DNA of 64,000 bases, taken from NCBI RefSeq assembly GCF_019802045.1, contig NZ_JAHVHU010000021.1, positions 1 through 64,000 of the forward strand. The letters are read 5' to 3'. The notes under the pieces are model-generated. The model did not search any database. It was not told the DNA's origin and was given only the letters and a program-made list of their open reading frames with translations. Shown here piece by piece: positions 26,629-35,135 of the stretch (its first letter is position 1; every line of letters starts with the position of its first letter). The DNA comes from Membranihabitans marinus. Its GTDB lineage: Bacteria; Bacteroidota; Bacteroidia; Chitinophagales; Saprospiraceae. The position numbers and the translations under genes are program-made.

Positions 26629-26829
26629 CTACACCCACACCCACTCTACACAACAGTCTTTTGGAGAACCTAAAAAGGAACATTCTCCAAAAATATCTCT
26701 ATACCAACAACAACCTTCGTCGCTTCCACATGAAAGAACCGGCACTCCATTTTCTATATAAAAGCATTCCGCACCACTCTGAGCTTTAGCTTGTAATTGC
26801 TCTAATGAAAATGGACTGCCCCCAAAATT
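26629..26829 (-). pseudogene. 5'-truncated NVEALA-like Cys-rich peptide gene remnant
   Basis: Directly after the stop of the upstream propeller gene, and in the same frame, sequence continues as NFGGSPFSLEQLQAKAQSG and AECFYIENGVPVLSCGSDEG, then CCWYRDIFGECSFLG and PKDCCVEWVWV before TAG at 26629. SLEQLQAKAQSGAEC aligns with SIVELAAQAQGEVGC in the intact peptide at 28085-28402, and the tail has seven cysteines. No ATG or signal peptide exists, so the gene has lost its 5' end. Confidence 0.6.
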
Positions 26830-28071
26830 TTACTTAAATTTCAACCGAGCTATAATCGGATTATTCCTGTTTTCTTTGAGCATAGCCTCAATTTTTTGTC
26901 GGACGGGGGAACTTGAACCTTCCATCTCTTCTATGTCTTTTGGTTGAATCATTGCAAAAGCATCATAAGAGGAAGAAAGTGGGTGGAGATAAAATTCACC
27001 AATGGTATAGGTGTCCGATGAATCCTCTAAGGCACTATAGAAAGTATAATTCTTATTGTCCAAATCATAATATAAAAAGACAGGATCATATCTCCGATTA
27101 GGGTCTGGAGAAGAAACCATTATGTACTCCAGTAATTTATTTTCTGAGATTGAAAGATCTCCTACGAAACTATAACCTTTTTCTAGTGTTGCTAAAAACC
27201 GGTTACCATCCGCATTTTTAATGTAATCTTTGGGTTGAAAATTAATTCCTTCAATATTGAACGAAATCAAACTCTCTATTTTATTATGTTTAATCAAATA
27301 AAGATCGTTACTATAATTATTGATAAAGCCTATTTCATTCTCGTAATGAAATAATTTATTTCCATTATTTCGATATGGGATTACATCGCTGTGTGATATA
27401 ATTTCTTCGATGCCAAATTGGGGACGGAAAGTAGAATCTGTTTTAGTTAAAACGTAGTCATTCTCTAAACCATAATCTTTCATATAGCCAGTATTAAAAT
27501 TATCTAAGGTATATAAGTAATATCCTTCCTCATAAGGATCGCGAATAAAATCAGAAAATAGTAATGGCAGTGGTATCGATTTGATGAACTGCCCATTAAA
27601 ATCAAAAAATAGTATCTTATTCGTTCCTCCATCAACGAGTTCTATTCGTTTTTGTTCCCGGTTGATTTTGCACAAGCTTGTAGCGATATATTCACCCGGA
27701 CCATTGCCTTTAGCTCCTATATACTTAAAGAAATTACCATCTTTATCAAAAAATAAGGCACTGCTTTTTTTATTTCGCGGATCATAGACCAACCAATTTT
27801 GACCAATTGAATAAAATGCCACAGGCATTCTGAGAAGTCCATCACCTTCTGCAGTAGGTTTTAAAGAAATATATTCAATATCATCCTCTTTGAAGATATG
27901 ATCTAATGAGACTTTTATTTCATTGTTCTCTCCAGTTGGTTCAAATTCAAGATCAATTTGATATTCAGGTACATTTAAAAAAGTATCTAGTACTTCAGGA
28001 CTATTCTTGCAGCCAGAAATAGATATAGCGGTCATAACAATGACCACTATATCTTTATAGTTGATATTCAT
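26830..28071 (-). CDS. 6-bladed beta-propeller lipoprotein
   Basis: A 413-residue lipoprotein from the chosen ATG (MNINYKDIVVIVMTAISISGC, Cys at residue 21). Propeller motifs include WLVYDPRNKKSSALFFDKDG, IGAKGNGPGEYIATSLCKIN and IELVDGGTNKILFFDFNGQF, with FQPKDY and a C-terminal NPIIARLKFK typical of the family. The longer frame to 28167 would start inside the preceding peptide gene and lack a signal peptide. It begins 13 bases after the NVEALA peptide stop, so the two are co-transcribed. NVEALA peptides and propeller lipoproteins are recurrent neighbours in Bacteroidota. Confidence 0.85.
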   Translation of the reverse strand: MNINYKDIVVIVMTAISISGCKNSPEVLDTFLNVPEYQIDLEFEPTGENNEIKVSLDHIFKEDDIEYISLKPTAEGDGLLRMPVAFYSIGQNWLVYDPRNKKSSALFFDKDGNFFKYIGAKGNGPGEYIATSLCKINREQKRIELVDGGTNKILFFDFNGQFIKSIPLPLLFSDFIRDPYEEGYYLYTLDNFNTGYMKDYGLENDYVLTKTDSTFRPQFGIEEIISHSDVIPYRNNGNKLFHYENEIGFINNYSNDLYLIKHNKIESLISFNIEGINFQPKDYIKNADGNRFLATLEKGYSFVGDLSISENKLLEYIMVSSPDPNRRYDPVFLYYDLDNKNYTFYSALEDSSDTYTIGEFYLHPLSSSYDAFAMIQPKDIEEMEGSSSPVRQKIEAMLKENRNNPIIARLKFK

Positions 28072-28084
28072 ATAATTAGGGGTT

Positions 28085-28402
28085 TTAACAGTCATCTGTA
28101 CCACAAGTATTGCCCGTTCCTCCACATGTGTACCAAAAGCCTCCGTTTGGACATGGCATAGCATCAATTAAGCCATTGTTAGAATTATCATCAGGATAAC
28201 AAATACCATTAACACAATACTCCCAGTCCTCACAATCACAGCCAACTTCCCCTTGAGCCTGTGCCGCTAACTCTACGATAGACAAGGAAGCGAATCCATC
28301 GTTCTCTTCAGTCGAGGAATTTACCAATTGAACATTAAGTGCCATTATAACCATAAAGGCCAATGCACCGATTCCTGTTAAAAGTTTTTTTCTAAAATTC
28401 AT
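28085..28402 (-). CDS. NVEALA-type small Cys-rich exported peptide
   Basis: A 105-residue precursor. Residues 1-30 form a signal or leader (MNFRKKLLTGIGALAFMVIM ... NVQLVNSS), the layout seen in NVEALA-domain natural-product-precursor-like proteins; ASLSIVELAAQAQGE occupies the place of the usual LANVEALAxGE motif. The mature part has eight cysteines (GCDCEDWEYCVNGICYPDD and MPCPNGGFWYTCGGTG, then NTCGTDDC) and probably forms disulfides. It lies 24 bases after the O-antigen ligase-like gene and 13 bases before the propeller lipoprotein. Function is unknown; secretion is expected from the leader. Confidence 0.75.
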   Translation of the reverse strand: MNFRKKLLTGIGALAFMVIMALNVQLVNSSTEENDGFASLSIVELAAQAQGEVGCDCEDWEYCVNGICYPDDNSNNGLIDAMPCPNGGFWYTCGGTGNTCGTDDC

Positions 28403-28426
28403 AATGTTAAAATTTTAAAATAAAAT

Positions 28427-30334
28427 TTATTCCATCTCATCCGAGGATGAAACCGGAAAAATAATTTCTTGGTTGTTAAATATTTCTTGATCAATGATTT
28501 GCTGCATCTCTTGTCTGATTTCCGTTGTTGCAGGTGAGGATACCTTTGGAGTGATAGCCAGCAAGGCCTGTGCTTCATTCAATGTTTCTTGCTCAGCTCC
28601 TATTCTTTCGTAGTATTTTACTAACAAATACCTTGGATAATATCTATAAGGACTGATATTCTTAGCTCTGGTTAATAGAAACTCTGCCCGTTCCTTTTTC
28701 TGCGCATCTACTTTGCTATAGAGCGTGTAATCTTTGCCAAGGGTAGTAAATATCGTGGGATCAGCGGAAAAGAATAAAGCCCGCTCTAAAAACTGTCCAC
28801 TGGTGTAAAATTTGCGTGCCAGAGAGTGAGACTTGCCGGCGTACTGAAGAAACAGGCCCTCGTTTCGGAACTCAGGATAGAGTTTGGTGTACAAACTATT
28901 CGCTATCTCATATCGTTGCAGTTCATGATTGGCATTAGCACTCATCCAGTCTTTGGTCAATGGACGATAGTGGTTTACCCAATAGAACCCATAGGCAGAA
29001 AACCCCAGGAGTATTAATCCGGATAAAATATTCAAGGACATGCTAATAAATGCTTTGGCAGATTTACTGCCTGGGACTGATTCTTTTAAACCATTCTCTT
29101 TATTCAGTGCAGCATTAATTCCGGCCAAAGTAACCGGTAGTATAATGGCCAGAGCAGGTATGGACATCGGGTAGGAGAACAGTGCAAAAACCAGCCAGGC
29201 AACCCCTACGCCAAGTCCCAGATAATTAACTGGTCGAATTTTTTGGACATCGGTCCGATGCCTCCATTTCAGAATCAATAGCAATACCAGGCCTGCTGCC
29301 AGTAATAAACCCAATATTCCCATCTCAGCGGTGAATTCCAGCAATTCATTAAACCCATATGTCACATTGTCCGCCAAATACTTTTCTTGCTCGGTGCCCC
29401 TTCCATTCTCAAAATAAACAGCCTGGAAATTGTTATACATTCCCGGAAATCCATCCCATCCCCAACCCAAAACCGGTGCCTCTGCAATCATATCAACCGT
29501 CACCTTATATATCAATAGGCGACCATCTGCTGAATCTTTTTTCATGAGATAAAGACCGGCCAATCCCAGAATCATCACAGAGGCTACCGCACGTTTGATC
29601 TAGTTGTGTTGCCAATACGATGAATTCCTTATCCGGGGCCAGGCGACGACCAGCGTGCCGGATGCCACTGCCAGCATTGCTGCACGGGAAGAGGCCGGAA
29701 ACAATACCAGCGCAGCCAGGACCAAATACGACCAGCTCATATAATTCACCCACGGGTTACCGGTTGATCTTCTATTTTGTATAATTCCGTAAACCGCCAC
29801 CGGTACTATACATGCCAACCAGCCACTGTACGGACCAGGATTAAAAAATGATCCGGTCAACGGGAAAAGATGATGGTGGGAGGGCCAAAACCCATAAAGT
29901 TGCCCCAGCCCGTAACCAGCCTCAGCGATTCCGACAAGTAAAAGAAGAGATAATAAGAGTTAAAGGGATTTTTTATTTATGGAAGACCAAAGAATTCTTG
30001 AAGTTCCATAGTTTCCTGCCAGGAAAGTGAGCTGTATCCAAGTTGATTGTGGGATCATTTCCTGAAAAGACAACCGCACCAAGCTAAAGATCAAAATCAA
30101 CAAAACCAAACCATCCATCAAATTCCAATGAACCTTCCGAAAAAAACCGGCAAAGTAAAGCAAAAGACTGATTAAGCTTACCCCCCCCCCGCAAATCAAG
30201 GCAATGAAAAAGGTGTCCTGATACCAGACCGGGATGCCCGGTACGGCTACCGGAAGACCACACAACGGAGCAATCAATAAAAGGATTAATCCACCCGCAG
30301 CCACAAAAGATGATATGTGTTTTACTCTTTTCAT
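28427..30334 (-). pseudogene. O-antigen ligase/Wzy-like membrane protein gene with two in-frame stop codons
   Basis: Three open segments share one frame over 636 codons: 30334-29963, 29959-29603 and 29599-28427, interrupted only by TAA (29960-29962, codon 125) and TAG (29600-29602, codon 245). Read through, the product has about ten or more membrane segments, the family-like segment GFWPSHHHLFPLTGSFFNPG, GWGWDGFPGMYNNFQ in the expected periplasmic loop, and a C-terminal TPR-like soluble domain (about 430-620). This is the normal layout of Bacteroidota O-antigen ligase family proteins. No frameshift is needed. Either the gene is a recent pseudogene or the stops are suppressed. A G10 tract lies near codon 48-51. 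It is the first gene of the peptide/propeller unit. Confidence 0.8.
30181..30190. repeat. C10/G10 homopolymer in the O-antigen ligase-like gene
   Basis: Ten consecutive C on the plus strand, read as GGG GGG GGG G in the coding strand (ICGGGVSL). Homopolymers of this length are prone to slipped-strand mispairing and can switch surface-polysaccharide genes on and off. Confidence 0.7.
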
Positions 30335-30936
30335 GGTATTTCAAAGCCATATAATAAGCCAAATTTTTCTTTTAAAATAATTGCATGTGCTTTATTTTAT
30401 AACTTTAACATTTTTATCATAGACCTAATTGACCTACTATTATTTATTTTTCTAAATATTATATTGTAATCACCTAAATGTTTTGTTTTAAACAGAATAT
30501 TTAGTACAAATTGTGGCTCAAGACGATACTAAGGATTTTCTGTGCATTTTCATACCAGGACTTTTTTCGTGAGAATGAGCTGTAATATATACTACAGGTA
30601 CTACCGTATACTCTATCTATCCCGGGAATATCACAAAGAAATCCATTTACATTCTTTCGTCCGCAAAGACGGACTTATAACACACATAAAACTTTTCCAG
30701 GGTCTGACAACCCCGGCTATGATCTTTTATCCCTACGGGATTTATTAATGCGCACTCAACACGTAAGAGAACTTCCGCTTGTTCCAACTTCATTTCTGAA
30801 TCGTTGTAATTGCAAAACAACCACTACACCCCGTGTATCCGTCCCCAAATTCCATCTGGAGCAAGCTGACATAAGCAACAGCCATCCACCATTTATCCCG
30901 TGAAATTGGCGCAGCTGGTATTTCACCAGGATAAAC
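30335..30936. other. Intergenic region, AT-rich, no gene supported
   Basis: About 600 bases between the ligase-like gene start and prmA. Near 30695-30740 there is a block ending CCCCGGCTATGATC and ATCCCTACGGGAT that is related to the palindromes at 33722 and 62046. The remaining frames are short and unlike proteins. The promoter of the minus-strand unit is expected in 30335-30450 but no consensus was fixed. Confidence 0.4.
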
Positions 30937-30985
30937 AATTCACCATCAACCATTAACCATTAACAATTAACAATTAACAATTAAC
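30937..30985. repeat. Degenerate heptamer array downstream of prmA
   Basis: About seven units of ACCATTA/ACAATTA (the complement of GGTTAAT/TGTTAAT) sit immediately after the prmA stop codon. The unit is the same as in the long array after lysA at 39833-40133. Confidence 0.75.
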
Positions 30986-30988
30986 CAC

Positions 30989-31837
30989 TCACCTCCGCTC
31001 TTTCTTCCCAAACAACAACGCCGTCCAGTGCCCCAACTTCATGGATTCCAGGCCATAAAATCCGGTCCGGATGTACGCATTGTGCACTTTATCCTGATCG
31101 GTATCCAGGATACCGGACACCAGGATCCGGCCGCCGGGCTTCAACCGGTCAAAGAAGTCCTGTCCGTGCTGCAGAATAATATTTTTCGTGACATTGGCTA
31201 AGATAAAGTCATATCGAGCGGACTCAGGCACTTGCTCCATACCGCCCTCGAATGGTTCGATCCAATCCACCCGGTTCAGTTCTATATTTTCCTTCAGGTT
31301 TTGAAAGGCATAAGAGTCAATTTCCACCGCATCCATATGTGAGGCGCCCATCTTGGAGGCTAAAATAGCCAGCACACCTGAACCGGCACCAAAGTCCAAT
31401 CCGTTCTTGTCCTGGATCTTCTCCGGCATATGACTCATCAGCCGGATCATCATCTCGGTCGTAGCATGATGTCCGGTTCCAAAGGCCATCTGGGGACTAA
31501 TCAATATTTCATAACGAAACTTCTGTGTCGGCTTCACATGAAAAGGGGCATAGATCCGACAGAAGTCCTCGATTTCCACTTCCGGGTAATTTTTTTCCCA
31601 TTCCTCATTCCAGTTCTCAAAAGGAACCTGATCGATATAATAATCCACTGCAGCAGGACTGATCGCCTCCAGGACTTCCTGCTTCATGGCCTCCGTCCAA
31701 TCGACATTCGCCATGTATCCGATCAAATCTCCTTGAAATTCTTCAAACCCGGTAAACGGTAATTCTGTCAGCAAGCCCAAAAGTGCCTCCTCGTCCGCAC
31801 CGCCCGGTATGGTAATTTTAATGTAGTTGTCGACCAT
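30989..31837 (-). CDS. prmA: Ribosomal protein L11 methyltransferase
   Basis: PrmA trimethylates ribosomal protein L11 using S-adenosylmethionine. The 282-residue protein has the N-terminal L11-recognition domain (about 1-110) followed by the Rossmann methyltransferase domain: MAFGTGHHATTEMMIRLM, GLDFGAGSGVLAILASKMGA (SAM motif I, about 144-163), AVEIDSYAFQNLKENIELN and FILANVTKNIIL, the PrmA signature replacing NPPY. The stop is followed within four bases by a heptamer repeat array. No partner gene. Confidence 0.93.
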   Translation of the reverse strand: MVDNYIKITIPGGADEEALLGLLTELPFTGFEEFQGDLIGYMANVDWTEAMKQEVLEAISPAAVDYYIDQVPFENWNEEWEKNYPEVEIEDFCRIYAPFHVKPTQKFRYEILISPQMAFGTGHHATTEMMIRLMSHMPEKIQDKNGLDFGAGSGVLAILASKMGASHMDAVEIDSYAFQNLKENIELNRVDWIEPFEGGMEQVPESARYDFILANVTKNIILQHGQDFFDRLKPGGRILVSGILDTDQDKVHNAYIRTGFYGLESMKLGHWTALLFGKKERR

Positions 31838-31921
31838 TTTATTGAGATTTATTTTTAAATTTAAGCATCTTATATATAGTTATGATGGCTGCCTACCGCG
31901 TTACACGGCACGAATTATGGC

Positions 31922-32392
31922 TTATTGTCGCTTATCCTTCATTAGTCTTTCATCAATAGGTAATGGAAGAAATTCTATGATCTCAACCTTGCCAAACTCT
32001 TTATACAATGGATTAAGGATAATGTTTGATTCAAAGCCAACGATTGACGAGGGTATGCGCAGGGCAAAAAAAGATCGATCCCTGGCAAGATCTGTGAAAA
32101 CTGAACTTACTTTTGACGAATAAGGGTATTGACTCCAGCCTTCGGGTAATCCATGGATCTCCTCAATGAGGAATGCATCGGGAAATTCCATTCTTGCAAC
32201 CAATATTTCACCGGGCAGGTTGGCGATATTTTCTGAGTGGATATAATATTCTAACAAGGCCAATGAAATGTTTTCTGAACAATAAACAGCTCTTGTGCCA
32301 ACTTCATTCCACCTTCCGCCTACCTTTTCTGCTCCAATCCCCGACAGTGTTGAATCCTTATATTTGATATTGGCTACTCGATAGACAATCAT
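31922..32392 (-). CDS. RES-domain toxin (NAD+ phosphorylase/glycohydrolase family)
   Basis: A 156-residue type II toxin. The RES family is named for conserved Arg, Glu and Ser: here MIVYRVANIKY supplies Arg, GGRWNEVGTRAVYCSENISL the core, LALLEYYIHS the Glu, and RIPSSIVGFESNIILNP the Ser. Characterised RES toxins degrade NAD+ and arrest growth. The ATG at 32390-32392 shares a base with the antitoxin stop (TGATG), giving the canonical antitoxin-first order with translational coupling. A TTG one codon upstream was not chosen. Confidence 0.88.
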   Translation of the reverse strand: MIVYRVANIKYKDSTLSGIGAEKVGGRWNEVGTRAVYCSENISLALLEYYIHSENIANLPGEILVARMEFPDAFLIEEIHGLPEGWSQYPYSSKVSSVFTDLARDRSFFALRIPSSIVGFESNIILNPLYKEFGKVEIIEFLPLPIDERLMKDKRQ

Positions 32393-32892
32393 CAACTATA
32401 TACGTTGTATTGAATTGTGACAATCTCGTTTTCGACCAACTCAAAACCTAAACTACTGTCGAGTAATTCAAAGGGTTTTTTATCCCCAAGTACTCTAAAT
32501 GAAGTCATCAACCAATTTTTGAAATCCGCCTTCGTATCAAAGACTTCAAAACCTAGCCCAAACAACCTGGCTACCTCATAAATCCGCTCAGAAGTCTCCT
32601 GATCATACACCTCTTTTTTTTGCATACTGCTGATGGAAGTCGGCAGTATTTCAGCAAATTCTTTTTCGGTTGACTCCAAATAAGAAATTAAATCTTTCCA
32701 CTCCGATTTTTTTACGCCCTCGCGTATGCGATCAATTAGCTTAATCTTGAACCTTTGGCCCTCTTCAGCATGAACGACAACCCAAGATGGTGAAAATTCG
32801 TCAAAACGTGATTTTTTTGTGTCGCTGATGGAAATGAAACCGTCTGAACTTATTTTCCGCTTACCAGTTTTTAAATTTTTTGCTCCGCTCAT
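32392..32892 (-). CDS. Xre/MbcA/ParS-type antitoxin partner of RES toxin
   Basis: A 166-residue antitoxin from the ATG at 32890-32892 (MSGAKNLKTGKRKISSDGF). A HTH-like segment is visible at WKDLISYLESTEKEFAEILP; the C-terminal ParS/DUF2384 toxin-binding domain reads ARLFGLGFEVFDTKADFKNW, LMTSFRVLGDKKPFELLDSS and GFELVENEIVTIQYNVYS. Such antitoxins neutralise RES by C-terminal contact and repress their own promoter. The frame extends upstream to 32973, but that part is a hydrophobic stretch not seen in the family. Confidence 0.82.
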   Translation of the reverse strand: MSGAKNLKTGKRKISSDGFISISDTKKSRFDEFSPSWVVVHAEEGQRFKIKLIDRIREGVKKSEWKDLISYLESTEKEFAEILPTSISSMQKKEVYDQETSERIYEVARLFGLGFEVFDTKADFKNWLMTSFRVLGDKKPFELLDSSLGFELVENEIVTIQYNVYS

Positions 32893-32999
32893 AACCGTAT
32901 ATTTACTATTGACCAGTAGTAAATATACAATTAAGATACCATGGATCAAAATTGAAACTGTTTCATAAGTCATTATAAATTATAACCCCTCATATATCT

Positions 33000-33345
33000 C
33001 AAAATGACTCTGAGATCAATCTAATCCGACCCTGACTGGGTCAGAATCATTGTAGGTCAAAGACCTCAGAGAGGTCGGATTAGGTTCTGAATCGCATAAT
33101 TCAGATAATCATAATTTACTAATGGGTTTATTTTTGAGCGCTTCCAGATCACTACAATTTGTTTAGCGCTCTAAATGTAGATTCTAAGCAGACCTGGAGC
33201 GCAGGTCCAAGTATATTAGCAACGGTTATTGTCAAAATATCGACCTCAGCGAGGTCGTAATGTATGCTTAGGCATAGCGACTTCTCCGAAGTCGATAAAT
33301 AAATCATCTACTAACATAGTTATGACCTCTCCGAAGTCAAGCTCA
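33000..33345. repeat. Cluster of GACCTC/GACTTC palindromes
   Basis: Four related palindromic segments: GGTCAAAGACCTCAGAGAGGTC (about 33057, in two parts GGTCAAAGACC and GACCTCAGAGAGGTC), CGACCTCAGCGAGGTCG (33241-33257), CGACTTCTCCGAAGTCG (about 33280-33296) and GACCTCTCCGAAGTC (about 33326). The same family occurs at 62296-62310 and about 62428. They look like REP-type elements. Confidence 0.65.
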
Positions 33346-33721
33346 AATAGAGCTTTTATTTGTGCTAAATAGGACAATTTAGGGATGGAAGCGCGAGATA
33401 ATACCAATACATTACTTATGATTCGGCGCAATAGTACTCCGTTTCATAAATCATTATGGTTAATCCGATGGCGCTCCCACTCCGTTCCGCACTCACGGAT
33501 CGCCAAATATAGCCTGCGATTCGTGAGCATGGAGAGAATCGGAGTTATCTGGAAACGCAGAATAACATACCCGTCCAAAATAAATTCTGGCCTAAATGTA
33601 ACTAATTGATATTCTCTATATTGTAATTGTGAAATCCCCAAAATTGAAATCAAGGTTCATTTTTTGCTTGTCACGATTTTTGGTCAAAAATCGCGCCAAG
33701 CCAACCTCGAAACCACATATA

Positions 33722-33741
33722 CCCCGGGTTGAAACCCGGGG
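33722..33741. repeat. CCCCGGGTT-GAAA-CCCGGGG palindrome with GCTATGAT tail
   Basis: A perfect hairpin followed by GCTATGATA. The GGGGCTATGAT tail is shared with a block at 62046-62076 and in part with one near 30715, so these are copies of one dispersed palindromic family. Confidence 0.65.
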
Positions 33742-34182
33742 CTATGATATTTTGACACCGCTGGGGTCTTTTAAATTAATTATTTTGGACGCTTATGGCA
33801 GAATAATTAATTACACTTATTTTTAAAACACACCACTAGTGCTCCGTTTCATAAGGTATTACGATTAATAATCTATGACATGATATCGAATATTTTGATT
33901 CATTCGCTTCAAAAGATGCCTAATAAATGAAGTTAAATTTACTGGATGAAACGTCAGGAAATAATGTATCAATCTTTTAATTACAACGATGAAACACAGT
34001 TGATATATGAGCTCGACGCTTGTGGCGGGTTGCCGTGGAAAAATGCGTGGGTGGCGGGAGCAGCATAGTGTGCAAGCATTCATTTTTCCTTGACTTTTGC
34101 TCCACTTTGCGTCAAGGCAAAGTGGAAAATAATTTACGTGTATTTATGAGACACACCACTAGCTTCCATAAGGCACACAAGC

Positions 34183-35070
34183 TCATCCACCAGGGTATAT
34201 CTCCCCGCGGGCGGCTTTTAGCGTATTCATCAACAGACTGGTCACCGTCATCTGTCCGACCCCACCCGGTACCGGAGTGATGTAACTGGCCTTCGCTGCC
34301 ACCTCATCAAAATCCACATCACCAACCAGTTTATATCCTTTTTTGGTGTCCGGTGCATCGATCCGGTTAATCCCCACATCGATCACCACCGCCCCTTCTT
34401 TCACCATATCGGAGGTCACAAACCGGGGAATCCCGATCGCGGCAATAATGATATCAGCGCGCTGAACTTCGCTGACCAAATCTTTGGTTCGACTATGACA
34501 CAAGGTCACGGTCGCATTCCCCCACTTGGTTTTCTGGGATAAAAGAATGCTGATGGGCGTGCCGACGATATTACTTCGACCCAACACGACGACGTTCTTT
34601 CCTTCGGTTTTTATATTGTACCGCTCCATCATGGTAATCATTCCCAGGGGTGTGGCCGGAATATAACAAGGCAGACCAATCACCATCCGACCCAAATTCA
34701 TCGGGTGAAATCCATCGACATCCTTGACAGGATCAATGGCCAGGGTAACTTTACTTTCATCGATGTGATCCGGTAACGGCAATTGCACGATAAAACCATC
34801 GATGTCTTCATTCTTGTTCAACCCATCTACGATCTCCAGCAATTCATCCTCTTGAATCGTACTTTTTTTCTTGATGAGTGTGGATTCAAATCCCACGCGT
34901 TCGCAACTCTTAATCTTATTGCGCACATAAGCCTGACTGGCTCCATCATCACCCACCAGTACGGCAGCAAGATGCGGGGTCTTCCCGCCCTGTTTAATAA
35001 ATTTTTGGGTTTCCCGCTTCAATTCGGATTTGATTTCCTTTGCCAGGGATCTTCCATCAATGATTTTCAT
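34183..35070 (-). CDS. folD: Bifunctional methylenetetrahydrofolate dehydrogenase/cyclohydrolase
   Basis: FolD interconverts 5,10-methylene-, methenyl- and 10-formyl-tetrahydrofolate with NADP+. The 295-residue protein has AVLVGDDGASQAYVRNKIKS (with the catalytic Lys), DGFIVQLPLPDHID, VVVLGRSNIVGTPISILLSQ for nucleotide binding, and ITPVPGGVGQMTVTSLLMNT, all signatures of FolD. It lies 65 bases downstream of the Nudix gene on the same strand. Together with folC, pabA/B-type genes and purM in this window it belongs to one-carbon metabolism, though not in one operon. Confidence 0.95.
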   Translation of the reverse strand: MKIIDGRSLAKEIKSELKRETQKFIKQGGKTPHLAAVLVGDDGASQAYVRNKIKSCERVGFESTLIKKKSTIQEDELLEIVDGLNKNEDIDGFIVQLPLPDHIDESKVTLAIDPVKDVDGFHPMNLGRMVIGLPCYIPATPLGMITMMERYNIKTEGKNVVVLGRSNIVGTPISILLSQKTKWGNATVTLCHSRTKDLVSEVQRADIIIAAIGIPRFVTSDMVKEGAVVIDVGINRIDAPDTKKGYKLVGDVDFDEVAAKASYITPVPGGVGQMTVTSLLMNTLKAARGEIYPGG

Positions 35071-35135
35071 ATAACTATAATTTTTTATCTAATGAATATC
35101 AATCTCGCGGATCGATGAACTCTAGAAGGCCGTAA

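Larger units (their letters stand above)
32893..34182. other. 1.3-kb repeat-rich intergenic region
   Basis: No credible gene. It contains the GACCTC palindromes (33000-33345), a block GACCTGGAGCGCAGGTCC followed by AAGTATATTAGCAACGG near 33190, a near-repeat pair CTCCGTTTCATAA at about 33438 and 33842, a CCCCGGG palindrome at 33722, and CACACCACTAG at about 33829 and 34142. Short frames (60-75 codons) here translate these repeats and should be ignored. Confidence 0.5.

Noticed and set aside
28427-30334. Two or three separate small genes
   Set aside because: All segments are in one frame and together match a single O-antigen ligase-like protein; separate genes would not share frame and order this way.
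28427-30334. Global stop-codon reassignment
   Set aside because: Other genes in the window end normally at TAA, TAG and TGA without conserved extensions, so a general code change is not supported.
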